64,000 nt of DNA. Source: Anaerolineaceae bacterium. GTDB lineage: Bacteria > Chloroflexota > Anaerolineae > Aggregatilineales > Phototrophicaceae. The position numbers were made by a program, and so were the translations under genes. Below, piece after piece: positions 45,211-53,497 of this stretch (position 1 is its first letter; each line of letters begins with the position of its first letter). Below the pieces are notes generated by a model. It saw nothing but the letters and a program-made list of their open reading frames with translations, made no database searches and was not told where the DNA came from. Location of the stretch: NCBI GenBank assembly GCA_002699585.1, contig PABP01000021.1, positions 372,001-436,000 of the forward strand, written 5' to 3'.

Positions 45211-46494
45211 TTACGACATAATCTTGTTGTACATATCTATCGTCTGATTGGACAGCTTTTTGCCCTGAACTTTGTAGGCTTTTTCCAATTGCTGATAGTG
45301 GGCAGCCGCTTCGCCACGTCGCCCTAGATCGTTATAGAGGGCGATTACCGCGCGATGCACGTCTTCGCGATCATAGGCTTCGTCTATCGCACTACGATAC
45401 AGCTTGAGCGCTGTTTCGCCCTTGCCGCGCTCCTGCCAGGTTTTTGCCATGCCGGTTACTGCTTCGATATAGCCTGTACGCATCGCTTCTTGACGGTCCA
45501 AAATCCAGACCTCATCATGCCCCTGTAAAAACGGCCCATTGTACAAGTCAATCACACGCTGCCACGCTTCGAACTGTTCTTCGCCTTCCGCGTAACGACC
45601 CTTCACCAGTGTTTCGACGAAGTCAACCACATCATAGTAGACTGTCAGCTCAGGATTGATCTGGTAGTAGTTTTCAGTGTGTAGTAGCACATCTAGATCA
45701 AGAGCTTTGTGTAAACGACGTTTGGTCACATGGAAGACGTTAACGGCCTGGTCCATGTCAAGGTTGGGCCAGAACGCCCCACAGATTTCAGCGCGTGTGA
45801 CGACAGGACGGTCGAGCGCATAAAATAGCAAAAGGCGCGGCAGGTGACCTTCCCAGGAATCAACCGGTTCGCCGTTTAACGTGACGAAACCGGGGCCAAG
45901 CGCACTTATCTCTAAATTGTACTTGTCATACGTATGTGGCCCGTAAATATCGCTTGTGATGAGCACATCGTCTTTTAGAATGATCGCCTGGTTTTTTGCG
46001 ACCATCGACAGCCAGGGTAGGCGTGGCATCGTGCGGCTGTTGATGATCAGCTTGCAATGTGCAGGCAGACGGTCAGCCAAATACTCAACAAATCGGTTGA
46101 TGTCATTGGCATTATCACTACGGTCATATTCGTCCAGGATTAAAACAAACGGATCATCCGATAGCTCACTGATTTCGAGAACCATAGCGTCCAGCACGCG
46201 GTCAACATCTGCCGCGAAGTTTTGATGGAGCTGGTAAGGTAGCATATAAAGATGCCGACCGAACGTTGGATGCTGTGTCGACATATCATGTGCGAAGCTC
46301 TCGATGAAAGATTGAAGATTAGTATCGTTCTCACCTAAAGCATAGTAGAACGTTTTTGTATTAGAATCTTTGAAGAGTTGTGCAATCAATACGGACCGCA
46401 GACGACTTTGAGGGTGTAATAAGACTACCTGATGGCCGTCTGAGTATTTGAGGAAGGATTCGTAAGCTTGTTGCACAGCGTTTTGTAAGGTCAT
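45211..46494 (-). CDS. BTAD-domain regulator with degenerate STAND-like NTPase domain
   Basis: 427 residues from ATG 46494; a frame opening 177 nt earlier would overlap the divergent gene and is hydrophobic. The N-part (about 1-190) has an AAA-like layout with Walker B PFVLILDEYD and a sensor-like CKLIINSRT, but the Walker A position reads LLHPQSRLRSVLI with no GKS/T. A winged-helix DNA-binding segment follows (RAEICGAFWPNLDMDQAVNVFHVTKRRLHKAL), then a BTAD tetratricopeptide domain (FVETLVKGRYAEGEEQFEAWQRVIDLY). Layout of SARP/AfsR-family activators. Target genes unknown. Confidence 0.8.
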   Translation of the reverse strand: MTLQNAVQQAYESFLKYSDGHQVVLLHPQSRLRSVLIAQLFKDSNTKTFYYALGENDTNLQSFIESFAHDMSTQHPTFGRHLYMLPYQLHQNFAADVDRVLDAMVLEISELSDDPFVLILDEYDRSDNANDINRFVEYLADRLPAHCKLIINSRTMPRLPWLSMVAKNQAIILKDDVLITSDIYGPHTYDKYNLEISALGPGFVTLNGEPVDSWEGHLPRLLLFYALDRPVVTRAEICGAFWPNLDMDQAVNVFHVTKRRLHKALDLDVLLHTENYYQINPELTVYYDVVDFVETLVKGRYAEGEEQFEAWQRVIDLYNGPFLQGHDEVWILDRQEAMRTGYIEAVTGMAKTWQERGKGETALKLYRSAIDEAYDREDVHRAVIALYNDLGRRGEAAAHYQQLEKAYKVQGKKLSNQTIDMYNKIMS

Positions 46495-46660
46495 TGCTTC
46501 ATCTTTCTTAATGATTCTGCTTAGTGGCGTGCAGTATATCATATCATGCATATCAAGTAAGTACAAAATTATGAGGATTTTACCAATTTCTAAGGCAATG
46601 GCATTCATAGAGCGGTAAGTATAAGTACGTAAATTCGTCAACAGTATTAAGGATTGCACA

Positions 46661-47212
46661 GTGACCGACACGTCCTTCGATCAGAATCCTAAACCCCATC
46701 GACCTTTCGGCGTTAGCTTGGCCATTTTGCTTAGCCTGATGATCTTTGTTCTTATCCCGATGGTCCTTGTCGTATTTTTCGTGGCAAGCAATGATGTTTT
46801 CTACCGAATTGAATCGCAGGCTATGGCTGGTGTAGACATCAACGGCATGGACCCGCAATCGTTTATCGTTGCGAGTATCGTTGCGGCAGTTGTGCTTGTG
46901 CTTGGTTTGGCTGCATGGCGCGTGCGGTCGGAGTGGATTCGGCGTTTCTATTCAGCCAGCGTGCTGATTGCTGGCATATTGGCAACGGCCGCGTTGGTAC
47001 TCTCAGTTCAAACCGGGTCAGATTTGCAAAATGGCATTGACTCCATGACGCAGGCTGCACGCGATAATGTAGCCATCTTCGTCATCGTTATTGTTGCCGT
47101 CACAGCATTTATCGTATGGATGATGCAGCGCTGGTCGGCCAAAGCCTTTTATCGTGGTCATTACACAGAAGAAGACTTTATCCGCATTCAAAAGACCTAT
47201 GAGGATGCTTAG
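46661..47212 (+). CDS. Membrane protein of unknown function, four helices
   Basis: 183 residues, GTG start with AAGGA 8 nt upstream. Four hydrophobic segments lie at about 17-45, 66-87, 97-114 and 134-154, with an extracytoplasmic loop after the first (FYRIESQAMAGVDINGMD) and a charged C-tail (YRGHYTEEDFIRIQKTYEDA). I recognise no family. Divergent from the BTAD regulator across 166 nt, so it is a candidate target. Confidence 0.7.
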   Translation: MTDTSFDQNPKPHRPFGVSLAILLSLMIFVLIPMVLVVFFVASNDVFYRIESQAMAGVDINGMDPQSFIVASIVAAVVLVLGLAAWRVRSEWIRRFYSASVLIAGILATAALVLSVQTGSDLQNGIDSMTQAARDNVAIFVIVIVAVTAFIVWMMQRWSAKAFYRGHYTEEDFIRIQKTYEDA

Positions 47213-47222
47213 GAGCCAGCAA

Positions 47223-47251
47223 CAAAAAAACGGACCCTGCGGCCCGTTTTA
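47223..47251. terminator. Bidirectional terminator between convergent genes
   Basis: AAAACGG/CCGTTTT with an imperfect middle (ACCCTGCGGC) and A/T tracts on both sides. It serves the membrane protein and fadD. Confidence 0.8.
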
Positions 47252-47282
47252 TCTTTTGCGATGTTGACGTGATGCCGATGTC

Positions 47283-49040
47283 CTAGACTTCTTCAGTCTC
47301 CAGCCGGATGAGTTCGCGGCGCAGCGTCTTGCCGACAGTACTCTTTGGTAACTCATCAATGAAGGAAATCCGGCGCGGAATCTCGTACTGGGCCAATTTG
47401 TCTTTCAGGAACGCGATAATTTCCTGGTCCGTAACGGTTGTATCCGGCTTTCTAACGATCCAGGCTTTTAGGGCTTCCTGACCTGGTTTTGATGGGTGCG
47501 AAATAGCAGCTACGCCCACCTCGAGCACATCAGGATGAGCTTTGATGGCTTTCTCTACAGCATTCGGATAGACATTGAAACCACCAATCAGGGCCATATC
47601 TTTCTTACGGTCCACGATATAGAAGTAACCGTCTTCGTCCATCCGGGCGATGTCACCCGTGAACAACCACTTCTTGCCGTCTTTTTCTCGTAAAGCATTG
47701 GCAGTTTCTGTTGGCATCTTATGATAGCCCACCATCAAGTTCGGGCTATGGATGGCAAGCTCGCCAATGTCACCAACTGGGACGTCTGTCTCGCCATCAT
47801 CCAGGCTGACAATACGGCATTCCACATCAGACAAGGGCAACCCAATCGAACCCCGACGATTTTCCTTGAAGATCGGGTTGGAGTGCGTCGCTGTGGGCGT
47901 TTCGCTCATCCCATAGGCTTCGCGCACAGACCCACCGCTCAGGCGTTCAAATTCGTCTTTGACAGTCGGTGGCAATGGTGCCGATCCACTAATACACAGC
48001 TTCAGCGAACTGAGATCAATTTGGCCAGCTTGTACGCGCGGGTGATTGTTGATGGCGTTGTATAGCGCAGGCACGCCAGGGAATAACGTTGCCTTGTAGT
48101 GATTTAAGCACTCGATGACATCGTCAATATCGCGTGCATTGGGCACAAGCACGATCCTGCTCGACCGGAACACGCTCAGGCTGACGACTGCAACCAGACC
48201 GTATACATGGAAGAAGGGAATAGCCCCCAGGTAAATATCATCATGTCCATCACCGCAAACCAGGGTGATAAGCTCGTTTGCCATCAGCATGTTGGCGACC
48301 AAGGCTTTATGCTGGCCAACAGCCGCTTTGGGGATACCGGTTGTCCCGCCTGTGTATTGGAAGATGGCTATATCTTCTGGCGTTACCGTTACATTTGGCT
48401 TTTGACCCTGATACTTTGTCAGCACGTCCTGCAACCAGTAATCGCCAGTTGCAAGCGACTCAACCCGATGGCCTTCTTTTTTCTCGCGGGCGATAGTAAA
48501 CAAAACACGCGCAATACCTGGCAGATATTCCTTGATATTGCTAACGATAACGGTCTTAAGTTTCGTTTCTGATTGAACTTGCTTGATTGTGTCGTAGAAC
48601 AGAGTAAGTGTAAGCGCGAACTCGGCATCGCAATCATTAAGTTGATCGCGCATTTTGCCAGCAGGGTAAGTTGGATTCACTGCGGAAACAACGCCACCTG
48701 CTTTTAGGGTTGCATAAAAGCTGATTAAGAAGGCTACTGTGTTGGGCATCGCAATCGCGACACGATCACCCTTTTTGAGGCCCATGTCCACCAAGGCGGC
48801 TGCCAGCGCATCAGAAGCGTCATTGAGTTCAGCGTAAGTCACCTCAGCTGTCAAGCGACCCAATACGGGGATTTTAGCGGAGGTAATCAGCGCTGTCTTA
48901 TTAGGAACGCGCTGTGCGTCTTCTTCCAGGAATTGATGCAGTGGCTTCTGCGGGTATTCAAGCGTTGGTTTGACAGCATCGTCCAAACTCTTGAGCCAGG
49001 GCTTGTCGAAATAAGTGATATTTTCTGACATAGCTTCCAT
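47283..49040 (-). CDS. fadD: Long-chain-fatty-acid--CoA ligase
   Basis: 585 residues. AMP-binding motifs FQYTGGTTGIPKAAVG, YGMSETPTATHSN, FTGDIARMDEDGYFYIVDRKKDMALIGGFNVYPNAVE, and the C-terminal catalytic Lys in PKSTVGKTLRREL. Converts free fatty acids to acyl-CoA with ATP. GGGAGA lies 6 nt before ATG 49040. Two promoter candidates precede it, separating it from the thioesterase, although both act on acyl-CoA. Confidence 0.93.
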   Translation of the reverse strand: MEAMSENITYFDKPWLKSLDDAVKPTLEYPQKPLHQFLEEDAQRVPNKTALITSAKIPVLGRLTAEVTYAELNDASDALAAALVDMGLKKGDRVAIAMPNTVAFLISFYATLKAGGVVSAVNPTYPAGKMRDQLNDCDAEFALTLTLFYDTIKQVQSETKLKTVIVSNIKEYLPGIARVLFTIAREKKEGHRVESLATGDYWLQDVLTKYQGQKPNVTVTPEDIAIFQYTGGTTGIPKAAVGQHKALVANMLMANELITLVCGDGHDDIYLGAIPFFHVYGLVAVVSLSVFRSSRIVLVPNARDIDDVIECLNHYKATLFPGVPALYNAINNHPRVQAGQIDLSSLKLCISGSAPLPPTVKDEFERLSGGSVREAYGMSETPTATHSNPIFKENRRGSIGLPLSDVECRIVSLDDGETDVPVGDIGELAIHSPNLMVGYHKMPTETANALREKDGKKWLFTGDIARMDEDGYFYIVDRKKDMALIGGFNVYPNAVEKAIKAHPDVLEVGVAAISHPSKPGQEALKAWIVRKPDTTVTDQEIIAFLKDKLAQYEIPRRISFIDELPKSTVGKTLRRELIRLETEEV

Positions 49041-49089
49041 AGAAATCTCCCAATAAGGCGATTATTTTGCAGGAACTTTAAGTTAGCCG

Positions 49090-49119
49090 ATTATAGGTTA
49101 ATAGTTATATAAAGGTCAA
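49090..49119 (-). promoter_or_regulatory. fadD promoter (proximal)
   Basis: TTGACC (49114-49119), 18-bp spacer, TATAAT (49090-49095) on the minus strand, 49 nt before the ATG. Confidence 0.65.
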
Positions 49120-49135
49120 AGTTACTTTTGACTCG

Positions 49136-49144
49136 ATTATAACA
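49136..49144 (-). promoter_or_regulatory. Extended -10 element, possible distal fadD promoter
   Basis: TGTTATAAT on the minus strand with no clear -35. Confidence 0.45.
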
Positions 49145-49158
49145 GGTAAAATGACGGT

Positions 49159-49569
49159 TTACCCAGTAAGCCACGCTTGCCACTCGGCAGGGAACTTGAT
49201 GACCTGGCCCTCTTTATTCAGGCAAATGTGTTTGCTCATGCCTGTAACGAGTAGCTCGTCTGTTGTCTCATCCGTTAGTTCATAGCGGAAGGTCAGGCCA
49301 CGGCTGCGGATTTGCTCCACCCAACAGCGGATGCGAATGCGCTGGTCATACCGTGCTGCGCGTACATATCGTGCCTGCACTTCTGTGACGGCCATATACT
49401 GGCCACCTTTTTCAAATTCCGCGTAGCTGCTACCACGTTGCCGCATATAGTGGCTGCGGCCTTCCTCAAAATAGACGATATAAGCCGCATGATGCACGAT
49501 GCCCATCGCATCGGTTTCCGCATAACGCACATGGAATGTCGTCTCTGCGACAAAGGGCTGTGTTGCCAT
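49159..49569 (-). CDS. Acyl-CoA thioesterase, YbgC/FadM (4HBT) family
   Basis: 136 residues of hotdog fold: VRYAETDAMGIVHHAAYIVYFEEGRSHYMRQ contains the catalytic Asp of the 4-hydroxybenzoyl-CoA thioesterase family. Hydrolyses a short or long acyl-CoA; specificity unknown. It follows hisE by 28 nt in the same direction and could be the last gene of the his transcript. Ribosome site is weak (AAGG). Confidence 0.88.
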   Translation of the reverse strand: MATQPFVAETTFHVRYAETDAMGIVHHAAYIVYFEEGRSHYMRQRGSSYAEFEKGGQYMAVTEVQARYVRAARYDQRIRIRCWVEQIRSRGLTFRYELTDETTDELLVTGMSKHICLNKEGQVIKFPAEWQAWLTG

Positions 49570-49597
49570 ATCTGAGCCTTGTTTTGTAGTGTATTGA

Positions 49598-49876
49598 CTA
49601 TTTGTGCCGCTTCTCTAACTCTGCGAACACATCCTCAAGCGTAATATCCATGTCGGTCATCAGGACCAACACATGATAAAACAAATCCGATAGCTCCCCG
49701 ATACGCTCTTGGTCGGTTTGTGCCAGGGCCGCGACGACAACCTCGGTCGCTTCTTCGCCCACTTTTTGGGCGATTTTGGGGCGGCCTTGTTCAAAGAGTA
49801 GGGCCGTATAACTGCCCTCTACGGGGTTAGCTTTGCGATCTTGGATAATCGTTTCCAGTCGATGAAGCATGTCCAT
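49598..49876 (-). CDS. hisE: Phosphoribosyl-ATP pyrophosphatase
   Basis: 92 residues of MazG-like all-alpha fold: LETIIQDRKANPVEGSYTALLFEQGRPKIAQKVGEEATEVVVAAL and ELSDLFYHVLVLM carry the Glu/Asp metal-binding positions. Catalyses the second step of histidine synthesis. It begins 2 nt after hisI; the two are fused in some bacteria. Confidence 0.95.
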   Translation of the reverse strand: MDMLHRLETIIQDRKANPVEGSYTALLFEQGRPKIAQKVGEEATEVVVAALAQTDQERIGELSDLFYHVLVLMTDMDITLEDVFAELEKRHK

Positions 49877-49878
49877 GA

Positions 49879-50241
49879 TTAAAGTTGCTCCGGTTTTTCT
49901 GCGAAATCAGTCATAGTACGGAAGAAACAGCTTGTGTTGTTGGTGTGGCAGGCGGGGCCATTGGCCTCCACCTGGATCAGCAAGACATCGGCGTCACAAT
50001 CGACGTGCATAGCGATGACGCGCTGTGTATGGCCTGATGTTTCACCTTTGTGCCATAAAGTCGCCCGTGACCGACTGTAGAAGACCGTCTCGCCAATTTC
50101 GAGCGTTTTCTGCAAGGATTCGCGGTTCATCCAGGCCATCATCAACACATCTTTGCTGCTGTGGTCCTGAATAATTGCGGCGATTAAACCATCCTGATCC
50201 CATTTAAGGGTATTCAGAACATGCTCATCCAATAGTTGCAT
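49879..50241 (-). CDS. hisI: Phosphoribosyl-AMP cyclohydrolase
   Basis: 120 residues: [49 protein letters not shown], and the metal-binding [26 protein letters not shown] with the zinc cysteines. Opens the purine ring in the third step of histidine synthesis. It overlaps hisF by 17 nt. Confidence 0.96.
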   Translation of the reverse strand: MQLLDEHVLNTLKWDQDGLIAAIIQDHSSKDVLMMAWMNRESLQKTLEIGETVFYSRSRATLWHKGETSGHTQRVIAMHVDCDADVLLIQVEANGPACHTNNTSCFFRTMTDFAEKPEQL

Positions 50242-51013
50242 CGAGCCGCTCCCAACCTGTCATACGCACAGGGATACCATTGTCATGCAGATACTGTTTT
50301 AATTCAACGATGCGTAGCTCATTATAGTGAAATAAGCTCGCAGCCAGGGCCGCATCTGATTTGCCTTCCACCAGGGCATGCAAAAAGTGCTCTTTGCTGC
50401 CGGCCCCGCCGGAAGCAATCACCGGGATGGAAACGGCATCCGCGACAGATTCCAGCATTTCCAGGTCGTAACCGACCTTCGTGCCATCACGGTCCATGCT
50501 TGTCAGCAGGATTTCCCCCGCACCACGATCTTCGACCTGTTTGGCCCAATCGACCGCTTCCAAATCGGTTGGAATGCGCCCGCCGTTGATGTGGACCACC
50601 CAGCGACCATCCACGTATTTGGGGTCAATGGCGACGACGATGCACTGGCTACCGAAGGCCCAGGCCCCTTCATTGATGATGTCCGGATTTTTGACAGCGG
50701 CGCTGTTGATGCTGACTTTATCTGCCCCGGCTAGCAGTGTTTCCCGAATATCTTTGATGGTACGGATGCCGCCACCCACGCAGAAGGGAATAAAAATGCT
50801 ATCTGCGACGTTGCGCACCATATCCAGGCGCGTCTCACGTGCTTCATGGGATGCCGTTATATCGAGGAAAACCAGCTCGTCAGCGCCCTCACGATCATAG
50901 ACGATGGCTTGCTCGACCGGGTCGCCTGCATCGCGCAGATCAACGAAATTGACGCCTTTGACCACGCGGCCATCTTTCACATCCAGGCACGGAATAATAC
51001 GTTTTGCCAGCAT
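50225..51013 (-). CDS. hisF: Imidazole glycerol phosphate synthase subunit HisF
   Basis: 262-residue (beta/alpha)8 barrel: [33 protein letters not shown] with catalytic Asp, [49 protein letters not shown], and [12 protein letters not shown]. Forms the cyclase half with HisH, giving IGP and AICAR. Starts 2 nt after hisA stops. Confidence 0.97.
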   Translation of the reverse strand: MLAKRIIPCLDVKDGRVVKGVNFVDLRDAGDPVEQAIVYDREGADELVFLDITASHEARETRLDMVRNVADSIFIPFCVGGGIRTIKDIRETLLAGADKVSINSAAVKNPDIINEGAWAFGSQCIVVAIDPKYVDGRWVVHINGGRIPTDLEAVDWAKQVEDRGAGEILLTSMDRDGTKVGYDLEMLESVADAVSIPVIASGGAGSKEHFLHALVEGKSDAALAASLFHYNELRIVELKQYLHDNGIPVRMTGWERLDATIG

Positions 51014-51015
51014 GG

Positions 51016-51744
51016 CTAATTCTCCTTGTTGATGGCGCTCAAAGCGGCTTCTAAGCTGAACAAACCCTGATACAGCGCCATACCGACGATAGCCCCGGCA
51101 ACGCTGCCACTCTTTGATAATTGCACCAGCTCGTCAATGGTGCTGATGCCACCGCTGGCGATGACCTGCAATCCCGTTTTTTCAGCCAGTTCAATGGTGG
51201 CTTGGCCATTTGCCCCAGTTAGCATCCCATCGCGGGATACATCCGTAAATAGAGCATGTCGAACGCCGCGTGCGGCCATCGCCTGTCCAACTTCGACCGG
51301 GGTCAGTTCGCTGACTTCCGTCCAGCCGTGTGTCGTGACCTTGCCGTTACGGGCATCCAACGCCACACAAATGGCATCCGCACCAAATTTGTCGATGGCT
51401 GCTTCGACAACGTCCGGCTGTTTGAGGGCCAGTGTCCCCAGCACGACGCGGCTTGCACCCTGTTCCAGCACACTTTCGATGTCTGCTAGGCTGCGCAGCC
51501 CACCGCCGAATTGCACACTGAGGTCTGTTTGTTGCGCGACTTGCGCCAGAATGGCGCGATTGGCATTGGCTTCGGCAAAGGCCCCATCCAAGTTGACCAT
51601 ATGCAGCCAGGTCGCGCCCTGATCTTGCCATTTTTTGGCGGTCGTAACCGGGTCGTCACTAAAAACAGTTTGCTGGTTTGGGTCGCCTTCACGCAGTCGG
51701 ACGACTTTGCCGCCGCGTAGGTCAATGGCCGGGTAAATAATCAC
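51016..51744 (-). CDS. hisA: ProFAR isomerase HisA
   Basis: 242-residue barrel: [32 protein letters not shown] with catalytic Asp, [59 protein letters not shown]. Isomerises N'-5'-phosphoribosylformimino-AICAR ribonucleotide. ATGA-type overlap with hisH. Confidence 0.97.
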   Translation of the reverse strand: MIIYPAIDLRGGKVVRLREGDPNQQTVFSDDPVTTAKKWQDQGATWLHMVNLDGAFAEANANRAILAQVAQQTDLSVQFGGGLRSLADIESVLEQGASRVVLGTLALKQPDVVEAAIDKFGADAICVALDARNGKVTTHGWTEVSELTPVEVGQAMAARGVRHALFTDVSRDGMLTGANGQATIELAEKTGLQVIASGGISTIDELVQLSKSGSVAGAIVGMALYQGLFSLEAALSAINKEN

Positions 51745-52370
51745 AATTCTGCTCCAATCGATTCCAGCGCCAGGAAGTTGCGCAAGAGGGTCAGGCCGGT
51801 TTGCTGGCTCTTTTCTGGGTGGAACTGCACGCCGAAGATATTATCGCGGTGTACGCCAGCACAGAATGTGATGCCATAGTCGGTTTCAATCAGGATGTCC
51901 GATGCTTCGGCAGGTTCACAGTAGTAGCTGTGGACGAAGTAAGCATAATTGTCTTCGCTCAGGTTATCCAATAACGGCGAGGCCTGTTTGATGCTCAGTT
52001 GGTTCCAGCCCATGTGCGGCACTTTTAGATCCATTTCAGGGAAGCGTGTAACGTGCCCCGGCAAGATGCCTAGCCCTGCGTGGTCGCCCATTTCGTCGCT
52101 GCTCTCGAACAAGAATTGCATACCCAGGCAGATACCTAAATAGGGGATGCCGCTGGCAATAGCATCTTTCAATGGCTCGACCAAATCTTGCTTATGGAGC
52201 TGTGCCATCCCCGCGCCGAACGCGCCGACCCCCGGCAGAATAATGCGTTCCGCCCCTTCTAGCTGATCGGGTTCCTGCACCAATTGAACGTTCTCTGTTC
52301 CCAGATGATGGAGGGCATGGAGTACGCTGCGTAAATTTCCGGCGCCATAGTCGATTACAGCAAGTGTCAT
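51741..52370 (-). CDS. hisH: Imidazole glycerol phosphate synthase subunit HisH
   Basis: 209 residues from ATG 52370 (MTLAVIDYGAGNLRSV), chosen because GGAGG lies 6 nt upstream; a second ATG four codons earlier sits before that site. Class I glutaminase motifs: LPGVGAFG, ICLGMQFLFES with the nucleophilic Cys, and VQFHPEKSQQTG with His and Glu. It releases ammonia from glutamine for HisF. It is the first gene of hisHAFIE, preceded by a leader-peptide attenuator. HisG, D, B and C are not in this window. Confidence 0.96.
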   Translation of the reverse strand: MTLAVIDYGAGNLRSVLHALHHLGTENVQLVQEPDQLEGAERIILPGVGAFGAGMAQLHKQDLVEPLKDAIASGIPYLGICLGMQFLFESSDEMGDHAGLGILPGHVTRFPEMDLKVPHMGWNQLSIKQASPLLDNLSEDNYAYFVHSYYCEPAEASDILIETDYGITFCAGVHRDNIFGVQFHPEKSQQTGLTLLRNFLALESIGAEL

Positions 52371-52443
52371 AGTGTCCTCCATATGGAAAAGCTCATATCA
52401 CCCAAATTGTGGCTACAAAACCGATACAACGACTGCTACAAAG

Positions 52444-52465
52444 AAAAAACCTCGCATGGGCGAGG
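52444..52465 (-). terminator. his operon attenuator terminator
   Basis: CCTCGC (52460-52465), 4-nt loop and GCGAGG (52450-52455) followed by TTTTTT on the minus strand. It lies 33 nt after the leader-peptide stop codon and 73 nt before hisH. The 5' arm overlaps AGCCT, which can instead pair with GGGCT at 52517-52521. Confidence 0.88.
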
Positions 52466-52498
52466 CTCGGATTCATGGGTTGACTTGCCGACAACAAC

Positions 52499-52573
52499 CT
52501 AAATACGATCCACCACAGCCCAGATACTGTGTGTGCCAGTGTGATGGTGGTGGTGACGGGTCGTGTTCTGCAT
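52499..52573 (-). CDS. hisL: Histidine leader peptide (24 aa) of the his operon attenuator
   Basis: ATG at 52573 opens a 24-codon frame, TAG at 52499-52501. Codons 7-11 are five consecutive His (CAC CAC CAC CAT CAC), codon 15 is another His; 6 of 24 residues are His. Start lies 7 nt after TATACT, so translation would begin at the 5' end of the RNA. GTGGTGG (52510-52516) can pair with the His-codon stretch, and GGGCT/GGAT/GGTTG in the later half with CAACC/ATCC/AGCCT to form an antiterminator. This is the layout of ribosome-mediated attenuation known from proteobacterial his leaders. Confidence 0.85.
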   Translation of the reverse strand: MQNTTRHHHHHTGTHSIWAVVDRI

Positions 52574-52580
52574 GATACGC

Positions 52581-52609
52581 AGTATAACAGCCTGAAATGG
52601 TGATTTCAA
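52581..52609 (-). promoter_or_regulatory. his operon promoter, extended -10, near-leaderless
   Basis: TTGAAA (52604-52609), exactly 17-bp spacer, TATACT (52581-52586) preceded by TGT. The leader-peptide ATG begins 7 nt after the -10 box. Confidence 0.75.
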
Positions 52610-52648
52610 CAAAATGATACAGAAATAACAAAATAAGGAATGAACAAC

Positions 52649-53497
52649 ATGGCGACAATAGCCTTACTGACCGATTTTGGCGTTGAAGATGTTTACGTGG
52701 GTGTGATGAAGGGCGTCATGAACACAATATGCCCAGATGCCAAGTTGATCGATATCACCCATGCCATTCCGCCACAGGACGTGCGCGGTGGGGCGCTGGC
52801 CTTGCTCGATGCTTACAGATACTTCCCGGAAGGCACGGTTTTCCTGGTTGTCGTCGATCCTGGTGTGGGCAGTGACCGCCTGCCGATTGCAGTGGCTTAT
52901 GACGGTTACACGTTCATCGCCCCGGATAACGGCATCCTGACCTACTTGCTGGGTGGTCGTGAAGATTATCAGGTGCACGCCCTGACCAACCCCAAATATC
53001 AGCTCCCTGCTGCCAGCTCAACTTTCCATGGGCGTGACATTTTCGCACCGGCAGCGGCGCATGTTGCATCGGGCGTAGACATCGCCAAATTTGGCGAATC
53101 TCTGGTGTCCTTAGTAACGCTGCCACGTCCGACACTCACGATTGCCGAGGGCAAGATAATAGGCGAGGTTGTGCGTGTTGATCATTTTGGTAACAGTATC
53201 ACCAGCATAGGGCGTCTTCAGTGGCGGGATGATAGCTGCCTTGTACTACAACCCAGGGACGATAGCGGACAATCTCTGACCATTGCATCCGGCTCAGCTC
53301 GTGTAAAAATCGGCAAGACGACGCTAACAGGCATTAAACATGCCTATCATGAGGTTGCCACTGGCGAGCTTGCTTTGCAGATAGATAGCACGGGCCAGCT
53401 AGAAGTCATGGTCAACCAGGGTAGCGCCGCTCAACGATTGGGCCTATCTGTAGGCGACCAGGTCACCCTCTACTATGAAACATGCGAGTCGATATAG
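52649..53497 (+). CDS. SAM hydroxide adenosyltransferase-family protein (DUF62)
   Basis: 282 residues from ATG 52649 (MATIALLTDFGVEDVYVGVMKG), with AAGGA 9 nt upstream; ATG 52640 sits too near that site. Conserved family motifs: ALLTDFGVEDVYVGVMKGV, ITHAIPPQDVRGGALALLDAYRYFPEGTV, VVDPGVGSDRLPI, APDNGILT and DHFGNSITSI. Members split SAM to adenosine and methionine (SAM hydrolase) and are kin of the fluorinase/chlorinase. The 3' end overlaps that of the convergent selB by 25 nt. Confidence 0.9.
   Translation: MATIALLTDFGVEDVYVGVMKGVMNTICPDAKLIDITHAIPPQDVRGGALALLDAYRYFPEGTVFLVVVDPGVGSDRLPIAVAYDGYTFIAPDNGILTYLLGGREDYQVHALTNPKYQLPAASSTFHGRDIFAPAAAHVASGVDIAKFGESLVSLVTLPRPTLTIAEGKIIGEVVRVDHFGNSITSIGRLQWRDDSCLVLQPRDDSGQSLTIASGSARVKIGKTTLTGIKHAYHEVATGELALQIDSTGQLEVMVNQGSAAQRLGLSVGDQVTLYYETCESI

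Noticed and set aside
52473-52658. 61-codon minus-strand frame overlapping the his leader
   Set aside because: It is in another frame from the His-rich ORF, has no ribosome site and spans the his promoter.
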